Notes: generated from the sequence alone by a model not told the origin. A DNA stretch of 64,000 bases from Parabacteroides sp. PFB2-10 (GCF_029893085.1 NZ_JARXWI010000003.1:273599-337598); one strand, 5' to 3'. Shown: positions 27,428-36,592, numbered from the stretch's first letter. Translations and numbers: made by a program.

Positions 27428-29041
27428 ATGACAACAAATAAGAGTATTCGCGTCTCCTTTCCTGCTTCCGAAAAGATCTATGTAAACGGATCGATTAACA
27501 AGGTACGGGTAGGTATGCGACGCATTACACTTGACGACACGGGAGCGACCGACACAGAAGGCCGTGTATCTTACAAACCCAATACGCCACTTATCGTATA
27601 CGATACCTCCGGTGCCTACTCCGATCCGAAAAATACTTCTCTTTTACAGACAGGGCTTCCGCGCATTCGCGAAGAATGGAGCAAACGCCGGAAGGATATT
27701 GTTTCCATTACTTCTCCGGATTCAGGCAAACATGAATCGGCAAACAAACCGTTGTTTCCGATAATCATCCCTTCCTACAAGGCGAAAGAGGGGAAACACA
27801 TCACACAACTTTCGTATGCCAAACGGCGCATTATCACACCCGAAATGGAGTATGTTGCCATCCGGGAGAGCCAGCATGTCGAGGCGTTAGGGCTGAAATC
27901 CTATATCACGCCTGATTTTGTTCGCAAAGAGATCGCTGCCGGGCGTGCCGTGATTCCGGCAAACATCAACCACCCTGAGCTCGAACCGATGATTATTGGT
28001 AATAAGTTCTTAGTAAAAGTCAATGTACCTTTCTATTCACCTTCCGTCTCATCGGGCATCGAAGAGGAACTGGAGAAGATGATCCGGAATTGCAAATGGG
28101 GAGCCGACTCGTTTCTTGACCTCTCAAAATCAGGTGATATCCCGACAGCACAAAACTGGTATCTTCGAAACGCTCCGGTACCGATCGGGAGTATTCCACT
28201 TTACGAGGCGTTGCAACAGGCAGGCAATGAGGTAGCGGCGCTCAACTGGGATATCTACCGAAACACCTTGATCGAACAGGTCGAAAGAGGCATTGACTTT
28301 GTCATGATACATGCGGCATTATTGCAATCACACATAGACAAAACCATTCCGCGGTTGACCGGCATTGATTCACCGGCAGGCCTATTTATGGCGGAATGGA
28401 TACGCCGTCATCAAAAAGAGAACTTCCTATACACACATTTTGAAGAGATATGCGATATCCTTCGCCAATATGATGTCACACTTGTGATTGGCAACAGCCT
28501 GGGAGCCGGTTCCATCTATGATGCCGGAGACAGCGCCTACTATGCGGAACTGAAAATAAAAGGAAAACTAACCGATATCGCCCGGGAGAACCTGGTGCAG
28601 ACCATGATTGAAGGGCCTGGCTGCCTACCGATGAATAAGATTGGGGACGATATGAAGGAACAACAATATGCCTGTCGTCAGGCGCCTTATTTCATGCAAG
28701 GACCAGTAACCACCGACATCAGCTACGGCTATGACCACATTGCCTCCGCCATTGGCGCCGCCCAGATAGCTTCATTCGGTGCTTCCCTGATCGGTTGCGT
28801 CCTGCCAAGCCAGAGCGACCATTCCTCGATCAGCAAAGAGGAATACAGAACAGCTATTCATACGCATAAGATTGCCGCCCATGCGGCCGATGTAGCCAAA
28901 GGACATCCCGGAGCACAGGCACGCGACAACGCCCTGAGCAAAGCGCGCATCGAACAGCGCCATAAAGACTTTTGCCACCTGGCCATCGACCCGGAGAAGG
29001 CACTTCTTCTTTATAAAAATAAAATTAAAGGGAAAGAGTAG
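27428..29041 (+). CDS. ThiC-like protein lacking the radical-SAM Fe-S motif
   Basis: Clearly of the phosphomethylpyrimidine synthase (ThiC) family: [10 protein letters not shown] (58-67), [14 protein letters not shown] (178-191), [10 protein letters not shown] (224-233), [12 protein letters not shown] (251-262), MIEGPG (393-398), [18 protein letters not shown] (428-445), [20 protein letters not shown] (481-500). But the C-terminal CxxCxxxxC segment that binds the 4Fe-4S cluster is absent: the protein stops at 537, just where that segment would begin. The metal-binding His of EGPGH is Cys399, the His of TPKEH aligns with Asp464 (or shifts to His465), NANIGNS is [12 protein letters not shown] is SPAG and GDGLRPGS is GNSLGAGS. 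It cannot make HMP-phosphate by the known mechanism. No TPP riboswitch or thiamine gene is near. Function unknown. Confidence 0.85.
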   Translation: MTTNKSIRVSFPASEKIYVNGSINKVRVGMRRITLDDTGATDTEGRVSYKPNTPLIVYDTSGAYSDPKNTSLLQTGLPRIREEWSKRRKDIVSITSPDSGKHESANKPLFPIIIPSYKAKEGKHITQLSYAKRRIITPEMEYVAIRESQHVEALGLKSYITPDFVRKEIAAGRAVIPANINHPELEPMIIGNKFLVKVNVPFYSPSVSSGIEEELEKMIRNCKWGADSFLDLSKSGDIPTAQNWYLRNAPVPIGSIPLYEALQQAGNEVAALNWDIYRNTLIEQVERGIDFVMIHAALLQSHIDKTIPRLTGIDSPAGLFMAEWIRRHQKENFLYTHFEEICDILRQYDVTLVIGNSLGAGSIYDAGDSAYYAELKIKGKLTDIARENLVQTMIEGPGCLPMNKIGDDMKEQQYACRQAPYFMQGPVTTDISYGYDHIASAIGAAQIASFGASLIGCVLPSQSDHSSISKEEYRTAIHTHKIAAHAADVAKGHPGAQARDNALSKARIEQRHKDFCHLAIDPEKALLLYKNKIKGKE

Positions 29042-29876
29042 TCGAAAGGAACGCTTTTTCGGCTGCAGCATAACCCTCTTCATACAACGCCTGCAGCTTC
29101 TGCACATCACGTTCGGTACGTCCTGCCTCCAATGGCCTCTCGGGAGCTATCACAAGGGCTCTTCCCGCTGCTTCTTCTTGATCCACAAAATCCAGGAGTT
29201 CGTTGTAACGACGGTAGCGAGTGCGCAATTGTTCGCGCAGAGCCGGGTATTTCCGGTAGATAAAACCCGGCAGTTTGAAGTCTTTCTCTGCCTTGCGGTA
29301 GCCTCTGTTGCGGGTAAGCACTACGACATTCTTCGTATATCCCTCTTCGATCGAGCGGCGGATCGGAATCGCATCACAGACACCTCCATCGACCATCGGA
29401 ACGCCATCCACCTGCTTCACGGGACAGATCACCGGAATACTGCACGAAGCACAACAGATATCGACCAGGCGATCGCGATCCTCTCGCTCTTCAAAATACT
29501 CAGCACGACCCGTCAGGCAGTTGCTAGTGACCATCACAAAGCGGCCGGGTGAACGAAAACAAGTATCATAATCCAACGGATAATAGAGATCAGGGTATTC
29601 ATAAAAGAGGAAATCCATATCGATATAGCCTCTTCCTTTCAGGAAATAGGACAGGCCGATGTAGTTGCGCTTCTCTAATAGATCGATATTACTGAAGCGG
29701 GAACGTCCCCGTTGGCGCGAAGCATACGAAATGCCGTTGCTGGCTCCTGCCGAAACACCGATCGTATACGGGAACCAGATCTCCCGATCCATCAGCCAAT
29801 CCAATACGCCGGCCGTAAAAGTCGCACGCATGCCTCCACCTTCCAATACCAATCCTGTTTTATTATCTATGACCAT
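29025..29876 (-). CDS. Patatin-like phospholipase (YjjU-like)
   Basis: A 283-residue cytoplasmic-looking patatin: oxyanion loop GGGMR (13-17), nucleophile GVSAG with Ser42, and DGG near residue 160 followed by AIPIRRSIEEGY. No signal peptide with the start at 29876, which opens MVIDNKTGLVLEGGG like homologues; the frame runs 46 codons further up but those cross the hairpin at 29901-29935. Expected to be a lipid acyl hydrolase; E. coli YjjU is the nearest named type. Its 3' end overlaps the convergent ThiC-like gene by 17 bases. Confidence 0.88.
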   Translation of the reverse strand: MVIDNKTGLVLEGGGMRATFTAGVLDWLMDREIWFPYTIGVSAGASNGISYASRQRGRSRFSNIDLLEKRNYIGLSYFLKGRGYIDMDFLFYEYPDLYYPLDYDTCFRSPGRFVMVTSNCLTGRAEYFEEREDRDRLVDICCASCSIPVICPVKQVDGVPMVDGGVCDAIPIRRSIEEGYTKNVVVLTRNRGYRKAEKDFKLPGFIYRKYPALREQLRTRYRRYNELLDFVDQEEAAGRALVIAPERPLEAGRTERDVQKLQALYEEGYAAAEKAFLSTTLSL

Positions 29877-29900
29877 ATCACTTTTGTTTCGTTTGTATAC

Positions 29901-29935
29901 AAAAAAACCATTGCTCGATTCACATCGAACAATGG
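29901..29935 (-). terminator. Intrinsic terminator just upstream of the patatin gene
   Basis: On the minus strand CCATTGTTCGAT pairs with ATCGAGCAATGG (one G-T pair) around a 4-base loop and is followed by seven T. It lies 25 bases before the patatin ATG. It either ends the two-component operon upstream or acts within the patatin leader as an attenuator; a TATTTTTG -7-like element overlaps its upstream edge (plus 29939-29946). Confidence 0.75.
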
Positions 29936-29946
29936 CCACAAAAATA

Positions 29947-30221
29947 TAATAAATCAGCGATAAATAAGGGTCAAATATATTTCTTGTTTTTACATATAAC
30001 GCCTCTTTCTCCAAAAACCAGACTTACCAATTGGTCAAAAAAATAACCGCAGGTCTAACTTATTTCTTTCATTAAACCTGTTTTATTAGTAATCTAATAA
30101 GTAATATGAAAACCAGAGGTCTTGAAATTCAGTGAACGGTTATACGTAAAATTACTTTTTCTCATTTATTATCCCTTTTAAAACACCTATATAACTACTA
30201 AGGCATCGAAAATGTTCGGTG
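29947..30221. other. Intergenic region between the two-component operon and the patatin gene
   Basis: With the terminator, this completes a gap of about 345 bases. It is A/T-rich with no gene, no repeat copy and no clear structure that I can support. Confidence 0.4.
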
Positions 30222-31106
30222 TCATGGGAAAATTATTTTCACCCGCGTCCCTTTCCCCAACTCGGAATAGACCGATATCTTCGCCCCATAGGTTTGCAAC
30301 ACCCTAAGTGACAAGGCCAACCCCACGCCATAGCCGGCAAACCCACGTGTATTGCTTGCCCGGAAAAAAGGTTGAAAAATCTGCCCCAACTCATCCGGAG
30401 GGATGCCTATACCATAATCTTCTATCTCCAATTCGTTCACGCGAAGCCTTACTTCGACCGGTTGAGTGTCGGAATATTTCAGTGCATTACTCAGAATATT
30501 TTCGATAGCGATCTTCAAAAGATGCGGGTTTGCCTTCACACTGTAAGCAAAGCTATCGGGCGAGAAACGCACTCTCCCGCCTACAAACGACATCATAAAC
30601 TCTGCTATCTGGATCGATTCCGTAAAACTCTGCAGTATCTCATCATGCCCCCGGGAAAGGAAAAGCAATTGTTTCATCAGGTGGATAATGCGCTTTGTCT
30701 CGTGTAGTATCCGGCTTATAGCCGCCTGATACTCTTCTGGGGTACGCTCTTTCAATAAGGTAATCTCACACTCTCCCTGAATAGCCGTCAACGGATTATT
30801 CAGTTCATGGGAGGCATTGCGCACAAAAGCCTTCTCGCTCTGAAAGGCCGTATCGATACGCTCTATCATCCGAGCCGTATAACGGCGACTGACCAGATAA
30901 ACAAGCAGGGAGCTAATCACAACAAAACCAACCAGCATAATGGCCACATAGCAAAGCAACGAAGGGATAAGAGACGATTCTGCTTCCGATCCGGCTCCCT
31001 TCGGCAGCAGGAAACAGGCCATAACAAAAGACAAAAGGGCTAACAGCGCGATGCTGCCGCCTATAATACCCGTATACGTAAGTGCGATTTTCTTTTCTGT
31101 TGTCAT
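30222..31106 (-). CDS. Membrane sensor histidine kinase
   Basis: A 294-residue compact kinase with two transmembrane helices (about 10-33 and 49-72) around a very short extracytoplasmic loop, then HisKA with the phosphoacceptor His100 in ASHELNNPLTA and HATPase_c with N box ILSNALKYSD, G1 DYGIGIP and G2 GYGVGLAL. The near-absent periplasmic loop suggests it senses within or at the membrane. The gene overlaps the response regulator by four bases (ATGA), so they form one operon and surely a cognate pair. Target genes are not evident. Confidence 0.93.
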   Translation of the reverse strand: MTTEKKIALTYTGIIGGSIALLALLSFVMACFLLPKGAGSEAESSLIPSLLCYVAIMLVGFVVISSLLVYLVSRRYTARMIERIDTAFQSEKAFVRNASHELNNPLTAIQGECEITLLKERTPEEYQAAISRILHETKRIIHLMKQLLFLSRGHDEILQSFTESIQIAEFMMSFVGGRVRFSPDSFAYSVKANPHLLKIAIENILSNALKYSDTQPVEVRLRVNELEIEDYGIGIPPDELGQIFQPFFRASNTRGFAGYGVGLALSLRVLQTYGAKISVYSELGKGTRVKIIFP

Positions 31107-31777
31107 AGTTCCAGTCTGTATCCTACGCCTGATACCGTATGGATCAGCTTGTTCCGAAAGCCTTTATCCACCTTCCCACGCAAATAATTCACATACACAT
31201 CCACCACATTCATATTCCTGTCGGGCTCTTTGTCCCATACTTCCCGGATAAGCGCTTCGCGACTGACAGCCTCTCCGGCATGCATGATCAGATACTCCAA
31301 CAGGCGATACTCACGCACTGTCAGATCGATCGATTGCCCGTCACGGATAGCCCGCCGCGTCTCTCTGTTGAGGGAAAGGCCGGCATAGGCCAACGGAAGG
31401 GAAACATCGACACCCGTCCGTCGCAACATCGCATTCACCCGAGCCACCAGTACCTGAAAGCTAAAGGGTTTCACCAGGTAATCATCCGCCCCGGCATCCA
31501 GACCGTTCACTATATCTTCTGTCGTTCCCAACGCGGTCAGCATAATCACCGGCGTCTGAAAACCATACGCCTTTCGGTATTGCCTGCACAACTCAATACC
31601 AGTCATGCCCGGCATAATGATATCAAAGATAAGTAATTGATAAGTCTCTTTCCGAAGCAGTTCCCAACCGGAAAGACCATTATTGGCAACGGTAACGGTA
31701 TGTCCGAACTCCTGTAAACCCCGTTCTATGAAAGAGGAGATATTTATTTCATCTTCAACCAATAATATACTTGCCAT
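31103..31777 (-). CDS. OmpR-family response regulator
   Basis: A 224-residue two-domain regulator: receiver domain with acidic pocket VEDE (8-11), phosphoacceptor Asp52 in LLIFDIIMPG, the Thr/Lys switch residues in MLTALG and DYLVKPFS, and a C-terminal winged helix (Trans_reg_C, about 125-222; LTVREYRLLEYL and VDVYVNYLRGKVD). First gene of the operon with the kinase. A TAAATTTG -7 element on the minus strand (plus 31792-31799) lies 14 bases upstream of the start. Confidence 0.95.
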   Translation of the reverse strand: MASILLVEDEINISSFIERGLQEFGHTVTVANNGLSGWELLRKETYQLLIFDIIMPGMTGIELCRQYRKAYGFQTPVIMLTALGTTEDIVNGLDAGADDYLVKPFSFQVLVARVNAMLRRTGVDVSLPLAYAGLSLNRETRRAIRDGQSIDLTVREYRLLEYLIMHAGEAVSREALIREVWDKEPDRNMNVVDVYVNYLRGKVDKGFRNKLIHTVSGVGYRLEL

Positions 31778-31872
31778 ACCGATTCAAAAACAAATTTACG
31801 TGAAAGGAGCTATCTGATTCCATAATAAATGTTTAAACCATGTCAAACTTACACTATTTTACAGACATTCAC

Positions 31873-31880
31873 TATATTTG
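31873..31880 (+). promoter_or_regulatory. -7 promoter element for the DUF362/ferredoxin operon
   Basis: TATATTTG matches TAnnTTTG, 57 bases upstream of the ATG at 31938. No -33 TTTG is visible. The 160-base divergent gap therefore carries one -7 element for each direction. Confidence 0.45.
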
Positions 31881-31937
31881 CTAAAGAAAATATCCTCACG
31901 AAGTTATCCATAAATACATAAAGAAGTACAAACAAAG

Positions 31938-32870
31938 ATGAAAAGACGTGATTTTATTAAGTCCAGCGTAGTGGCTGGCGCAGCCCTTTCCCTGAATTTC
32001 GAAGGCCTCCAGGCAGCACTAACTTCCAACACTATGGACGTACAAGCAGCGCCCGATATGGTCGCTATTATGGGAGGCGAACCGGAAGCCATGTTAGATA
32101 AGGCATTAGAAGCTTTAGGTGGCATAAAGAATTTCGTAAAAAACGGAGACAAAATCGTTATAAAGCCGAATATCGGTTGGGATCGTTCACCCGAGATGGC
32201 AGGAAATACGAATCCGGATCTGATCAAAGCATTGGTAAAAAGATGTCTGGATGCCGGAGCTTCTAAGGTGACCGTATTCGATCATACCTGCGATAACTGG
32301 CAGAAATGCTACGACAATAGCGGTATTGCCGCTGCTGCCCGTGAAGCCGGTGCTATTGTCATGCCAGGGAACGAAGAACGTTATTTTAAAGAGGTAGCGC
32401 TTCCGAAAGGCGTTAAACTGAAAAGCGCGAAGATACACGAATCTTTAATCGAATGTGATGCCTGGTTTAATGTTCCCATTCTGAAGAACCACGGGGGAGC
32501 TAAGTTCAGTTGCGCCATGAAGAATATGATGGGTATTGTATGGGATCGCCGCTTCTTCCACCAGAACGACCTCCACCAGTGTATTGCCGACATCTGCACC
32601 TGGGATAAGAAACCCGCACTGCATATTGTGGATGCCTACCGCATGATGCATCAGAACGGACCGCAGGGCAAGACATTAGCCGACGTGGCCACCCTTAAAT
32701 CCCTGATCGCTTCTACAGATATTGTGGCTATCGACACAGCCGCGCTCGGCATGTTCAACCAGGTAAAGAAACTCGATATGGAAGCGATCAGCCACCTGAA
32801 ATTCGGTGAAGAGCTCAAGCTCGGAACAACCGATCTGAAAAAGAAAAACATTCAACGTATTCGTTTATAA
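31938..32870 (+). CDS. DUF362 protein with Tat-type signal
   Basis: A 310-residue protein beginning with a twin-arginine export signal (MKRRDFIKSS, hydrophobic to about residue 26), then a DUF362 domain (about 45-300; GDKIVIKPNIGWDRSPE, NVPILKNHGGAKFSCAMKNMMG). No cysteine clusters of its own. DUF362 proteins often accompany or are fused to ferredoxins. The stop codon overlaps the start of the polyferredoxin gene (TAATG), implying translational coupling and a joint redox role at the outer face of the inner membrane. Reaction unknown. Confidence 0.88.
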   Translation: MKRRDFIKSSVVAGAALSLNFEGLQAALTSNTMDVQAAPDMVAIMGGEPEAMLDKALEALGGIKNFVKNGDKIVIKPNIGWDRSPEMAGNTNPDLIKALVKRCLDAGASKVTVFDHTCDNWQKCYDNSGIAAAAREAGAIVMPGNEERYFKEVALPKGVKLKSAKIHESLIECDAWFNVPILKNHGGAKFSCAMKNMMGIVWDRRFFHQNDLHQCIADICTWDKKPALHIVDAYRMMHQNGPQGKTLADVATLKSLIASTDIVAIDTAALGMFNQVKKLDMEAISHLKFGEELKLGTTDLKKKNIQRIRL

Positions 32871-34447
32871 TGAAACGACCTAATTACTTGAAAGGATTGC
32901 GGGTGACACTGGCAATCCTTCTTTTCGTGCCCATACTTCTCTATTTTTTAGACATCCGTTATGAGCTACCGGCGTGGTTCAAGGTGTTTCCGCACATTCA
33001 GATTCTTCCGGCTATCCTGGCAGGGACAGCGCTTATTATCCTGTTGCAACTCGCATTGGTACTCCTGTTCGGACGAATCTATTGCTCAACTATATGTCCT
33101 GCGGGAATCCTCCAGGATATTATCAACCGCATCTATTGTATCGGGAAAAAGAAAAAGAAAGGATCGCAACGGTTCAAGTATCATAAGGCTAACAACATCC
33201 TGCGATACGGACTGACCGGTATTATCTTTATACTTTTATTTCTCGGTTTTGCCGAACTGACATTGCTTTTCGATCCGTATAGCAATTTCGGTCGCATCAC
33301 AGCCAATATCTTCCGCCCTGTTGCTGTGTGGGTCAACAACCTGTTGGCATCCGGCTTGGCGCGCTTCGACAATTATACGCTTTACCACATCTCCATCAGT
33401 ACCGTGACGACATTCAGCCTAATCGCTGCCTTGGTGGCGTTGATCCTCTTCGTCGTACTGGCCTCCTGGCGGGGACGCATCTTCTGTAACACCCTTTGCC
33501 CGGTCGGTGGACTATTGAGTCTTTTCTCACGTTTTTCTTTATTCAATGTTCATATCAACGAAGAAAAATGTATCAGCTGTGGTCTTTGTGAAAAGAGTTG
33601 CAAGGCGGAAGCCATCGACACGAAGAATCTGACGGTCGACAATTCCCGCTGTGTGGATTGCTTCAACTGCATCTCCTCCTGCAAAAAGGATAGTATCAGC
33701 TACAGTTTTAATCCTCCCTGGTCGGGTAAGAAAGAGAAAACGACGGAGAAAACAGTAGAGGCAGTAAGCGAAACGGCTGCCCCCACGACAAACACCCGTC
33801 GCCATTTCCTGGCTACCAGCGCAACAGTTGCCGCCACCCTGCCTATTGCCTCCGCCTGGGCGCAAAAACAACAAAAGAGCGACCGCCCCAACCCGATCAC
33901 CCCGCCGGGATCGATCAGCTTGGAGCGCTTCAAAGATAAATGTACCGGATGCCACCTTTGTGTCGTGCAATGCCCGAGCCATGTGCTTCGGCCGGCCGGT
34001 CTGGAGTTTGGTTTAGGTTATATGTTGAAGCCGCATATGGCGTATATCGACAGCTATTGCAATTACGAATGCACCATTTGTGCCGATGTTTGCCCCAACC
34101 ATGCGATCCATCTCGACTCCAAAGAAGAAAAGCTAACGACGCAGGTCGGTATCGCGGAGTTCTTCCTCAATCGTTGTATTGTGGAGACAGAGAACACCGA
34201 CTGTGGCGCCTGTTCCGAACACTGCCCGACACAGGCCGTGCATATGGAACGCTACAAAGAGGGATCCACCCTCACCGTTCCGGTGGTTGAGCCACATCTC
34301 TGTATTGGTTGCGGTGGTTGCGAATCGATCTGTCCGGTACGTCCCAACAGAGCCATTATCGTAAAAGCCAACCCCATCCACCAGCAGGTAGAAAAACCGG
34401 CAGAGGAAGAAATCAAAGAATTCGAGATCGACGACTTCGGTTTCTAA
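32870..34447 (+). CDS. Membrane polyferredoxin, NapH/NapG-like fusion with internal Tat motif
   Basis: A 525-residue Fe-S electron carrier. The N-terminal half is NapH-like: about five membrane helices (11-28, 44-68, 112-136, around 150-162, 176-200), two CxxxCP motifs (Cys72/76 and Cys206/210) and two 4Fe-4S binding sets (Cys234/237/240/244 and 261/264/267/271). Then, after a Lys/Glu/Thr linker, comes TRRHFLATSATVAATLPIA (309-327), a typical Tat signal core, and a NapG-like half with four more sets (Cys358-368, 397-408, 445-452, 478-488). So up to six clusters in one chain. It probably moves electrons from the quinone pool to an extracytoplasmic acceptor, perhaps the DUF362 protein. Not nitrate reduction itself: no nap genes are nearby. 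Confidence 0.88.
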   Translation: MKRPNYLKGLRVTLAILLFVPILLYFLDIRYELPAWFKVFPHIQILPAILAGTALIILLQLALVLLFGRIYCSTICPAGILQDIINRIYCIGKKKKKGSQRFKYHKANNILRYGLTGIIFILLFLGFAELTLLFDPYSNFGRITANIFRPVAVWVNNLLASGLARFDNYTLYHISISTVTTFSLIAALVALILFVVLASWRGRIFCNTLCPVGGLLSLFSRFSLFNVHINEEKCISCGLCEKSCKAEAIDTKNLTVDNSRCVDCFNCISSCKKDSISYSFNPPWSGKKEKTTEKTVEAVSETAAPTTNTRRHFLATSATVAATLPIASAWAQKQQKSDRPNPITPPGSISLERFKDKCTGCHLCVVQCPSHVLRPAGLEFGLGYMLKPHMAYIDSYCNYECTICADVCPNHAIHLDSKEEKLTTQVGIAEFFLNRCIVETENTDCGACSEHCPTQAVHMERYKEGSTLTVPVVEPHLCIGCGGCESICPVRPNRAIIVKANPIHQQVEKPAEEEIKEFEIDDFGF

Positions 34448-34499
34448 GCCAAGATGGGGAGAAACCACCCCAAAAACTCAAGAATTTCCAAATCACAAG

Positions 34500-34560
34500 T
34501 GTAAGCAAAAGAGAGCTTTTTCGAACGAATCAGCTCTCTTTTGCTTACATTTTGCCTTTT
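34500..34560. terminator. Terminator of the DUF362/ferredoxin operon
   Basis: TGTAAGCAAAAGAGAGCT (34500-34517) pairs over 18 bases with no mismatch to 34532-34549 around a 14-base loop, followed by TTTTGCCTTTTT. The outer arm TGTAAGCAAAA is the same as in the type I repeat palindrome, hinting at common descent. Confidence 0.8.
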
Positions 34561-34571
34561 TCCTATCTTTG
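34540..34571 (+). promoter_or_regulatory. Promoter of the thioesterase gene, overlapping a terminator arm
   Basis: -33 TTTG (34540-34543), 20-base spacer, -7 TATCTTTG (34564-34571), 18 bases before the ATG. The -33 lies inside the right arm of the preceding terminator hairpin, so the two signals share bases. Confidence 0.6.
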
Positions 34572-34589
34572 CATAAATTACTATATAAT

Positions 34590-35003
34590 ATGGATCCAAA
34601 AACAGAAGAACGGCTACGGGAACGGGTAGCCAGAAACCCTTATGTAAACTTTCTGGGCATTGAGTTTACTAAAATAGAAGAGGGTATTGTAGAGGCTCGT
34701 ATGCCATTGACCGACGAGCAAAAACAATACAGTGGCGTAAGCCATGGCGGCGTACTGGCAGCGTTGGCGGATACCATCGCCGGGTTTGCAGCCTATACGA
34801 TGACCCCACTCGATAAAGATGTGTTGACGGCAGAGATGAAAATATCCTTTCTTCGCGCCGCTTGGGGAAAAGAATTGACTGCAAAAGGCTATGTAATCAA
34901 GCCGGGACGGAATATTCATTTCAGCGAATGCGACATCTACTGCGACGACAAACAGGTCGCCAAAGCATCCGGCACCTTCTGTGTTGTCCGACCACAGGTT
35001 TAA
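34590..35003 (+). CDS. PaaI-family acyl-CoA thioesterase
   Basis: A 137-residue hotdog-fold thioesterase of the PaaI/YbgC-like group that hydrolyses acyl-CoA (often aryl- or short-chain) in the cytoplasm. Visible motifs: the catalytic-helix region SGVSHGGVLAALADT (about 50-64), and the C-terminal strand motif GRNIHFSECDIYCDDKQVAKASGTF. The start at 34590 follows the promoter at the right distance; the frame opens seven codons earlier but that lies across the start of transcription. The serine hydrolase lipoprotein gene follows 20 bases later on the same strand and may be cotranscribed. Confidence 0.88.
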   Translation: MDPKTEERLRERVARNPYVNFLGIEFTKIEEGIVEARMPLTDEQKQYSGVSHGGVLAALADTIAGFAAYTMTPLDKDVLTAEMKISFLRAAWGKELTAKGYVIKPGRNIHFSECDIYCDDKQVAKASGTFCVVRPQV

Positions 35004-35023
35004 ATAATAATAAACATATTGCT

Positions 35024-36592
35024 ATGATACGTAAGAGAACCGCTTCGTTTTTGCTTTTGTCAGTCATTGTCCTATCGATTATATCTTGTTCCAAGCCTCA
35101 ACGCATTGTGCGTTATGGCGATATGCTTCCCCGCAGCAATCCGGAAAATCAGGGCGTTGCCACCGAAGGCATTCTCCGTTTCCTGGAAGAAATCGAAAGC
35201 CAGGGGATCGAATTGCATAGCTTTATGATGTTGCGCCACGGCAAGGTCATTGCCGAATGCTGGTGGTATCCCTATAAAGCAGGCATAAACCATGCGATGC
35301 ACTCGGCCAGCAAAACGTTTACCTCCACCGCTATCGGCTTTGCCGTAAAGGAAAAACGGCTGAAGGTAACTGACAAAGTCATCTCCTTCTTCCCGGACGA
35401 CCTGCCGGAAGAGCCGTCGCCTTTCCTGCAGGAAATGACGGTGAAAGACCTATTGACCATGTCGACAGGGCAAGACCGGGCACCTTCCTATACGATGGAG
35501 GATGAAAACTGGCCGCGTCTGTTTCTGGCTGCTCCTGTGGTGTATGAGCCGGGAACGCGTTTTCTTTACAATTCCGCAGCGAGTCATATGCTTTCCGCGA
35601 TTATCACAAAGCTAACCGGCGAATCGACCTTCGAGTACCTGAAGCCACGCCTGTTCGATCCGTTAGGAATAAGCGACATCCAATGGGAAACCGACCCACA
35701 AGGGCTGACAGTCGGCGGAGGTGGAATGCGTATCAAAACGGTAGATATGGCAAAATTAGGACAGTTCTACCTGAACAGAGGCGTATGGGAAGGCAAACGA
35801 TTGCTCCCTGCTTCCTGGATAGAAGATGCCTCGTCGCCACATATCTTCCAATATCCCGACCGGATGCCTGCCGAAAATGCCGGAAACGAAGGAGCGCAAG
35901 GCTATGGTTACCAAGTTTGGATGTGCTCGCCGGAGAATGCCTATCGCGCAGATGGGGCCAATGGGCAATTGATTCTTATCCTGCCGAATCAGGATGCTGT
36001 CATTACATTGACCGCGCGAACCACAGAGGCATCCCGGGTGATGCAGTTGGTTTGGAAATACCTGTTGCCTGTTATGTTCGACAGAATACTACCGTCCGAC
36101 GAAGCGGCCTGGGAGGATAAGACATCGCTGTTATCGGGTCTCAGCCTGAAACGTCCCTATCTTACACCGGAAGACACACCGCTTCTGACGGATACCCTGT
36201 TGGATTTTAAGATGAACCCGAATGAACAGGGGATAGAAAAGATGAGCTTTCGCTTCAACGAGCGAGCCGAGTGTCTTTTAACGATCGAAGAAAAAGGCAA
36301 AAGTTATACCTTGTCCTTCGGAGAAGACAACTGGCTGACCGGAGAAACCGACCGTCCCGGCCCCTATTACCTCAACCCGCGCCGCAATCCGGCCGGAATG
36401 GCTCCCTTTACGGTATCGGGTTATGCCGCCTGGACGGAGAAGAATCGATTGATGCTTCGCCTCAATTACCTGACGGATATCCAGTATGAAGACTTTGCCT
36501 GCCGCTTTAACGGGAAACAATTCACGGCAGAATGGACTAACAGCCAATACCCCAACGCCTCCCCAATCATCCTGACCGGGGAGATGGAATAA
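35024..36592 (+). CDS. Serine hydrolase lipoprotein, beta-lactamase family
   Basis: A 522-residue lipoprotein (Cys22 after SIIS) with a class C beta-lactamase/penicillin-binding fold: S94-A-S-K97 nucleophile motif, YNSAASH near residue 182 as the Tyr-x-Asn element, GGGGM near 228, and a C-terminal beta-rich extension (about 385-522) not part of the catalytic core. The start at 35024 gives a clean signal peptide; the same frame extends 54 codons back into the thioesterase gene. Probably a periplasmic esterase, peptidase or cell-wall-active enzyme. A strong terminator follows. Confidence 0.85.
   Translation: MIRKRTASFLLLSVIVLSIISCSKPQRIVRYGDMLPRSNPENQGVATEGILRFLEEIESQGIELHSFMMLRHGKVIAECWWYPYKAGINHAMHSASKTFTSTAIGFAVKEKRLKVTDKVISFFPDDLPEEPSPFLQEMTVKDLLTMSTGQDRAPSYTMEDENWPRLFLAAPVVYEPGTRFLYNSAASHMLSAIITKLTGESTFEYLKPRLFDPLGISDIQWETDPQGLTVGGGGMRIKTVDMAKLGQFYLNRGVWEGKRLLPASWIEDASSPHIFQYPDRMPAENAGNEGAQGYGYQVWMCSPENAYRADGANGQLILILPNQDAVITLTARTTEASRVMQLVWKYLLPVMFDRILPSDEAAWEDKTSLLSGLSLKRPYLTPEDTPLLTDTLLDFKMNPNEQGIEKMSFRFNERAECLLTIEEKGKSYTLSFGEDNWLTGETDRPGPYYLNPRRNPAGMAPFTVSGYAAWTEKNRLMLRLNYLTDIQYEDFACRFNGKQFTAEWTNSQYPNASPIILTGEME

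Noticed and set aside
28980..29110. Frameshift that removed a C-terminal Fe-S motif from the ThiC-like protein
   Set aside because: No frame after 29041 encodes a CxxCxxxxC segment; the bases there belong to the C-terminus of the convergent patatin gene.
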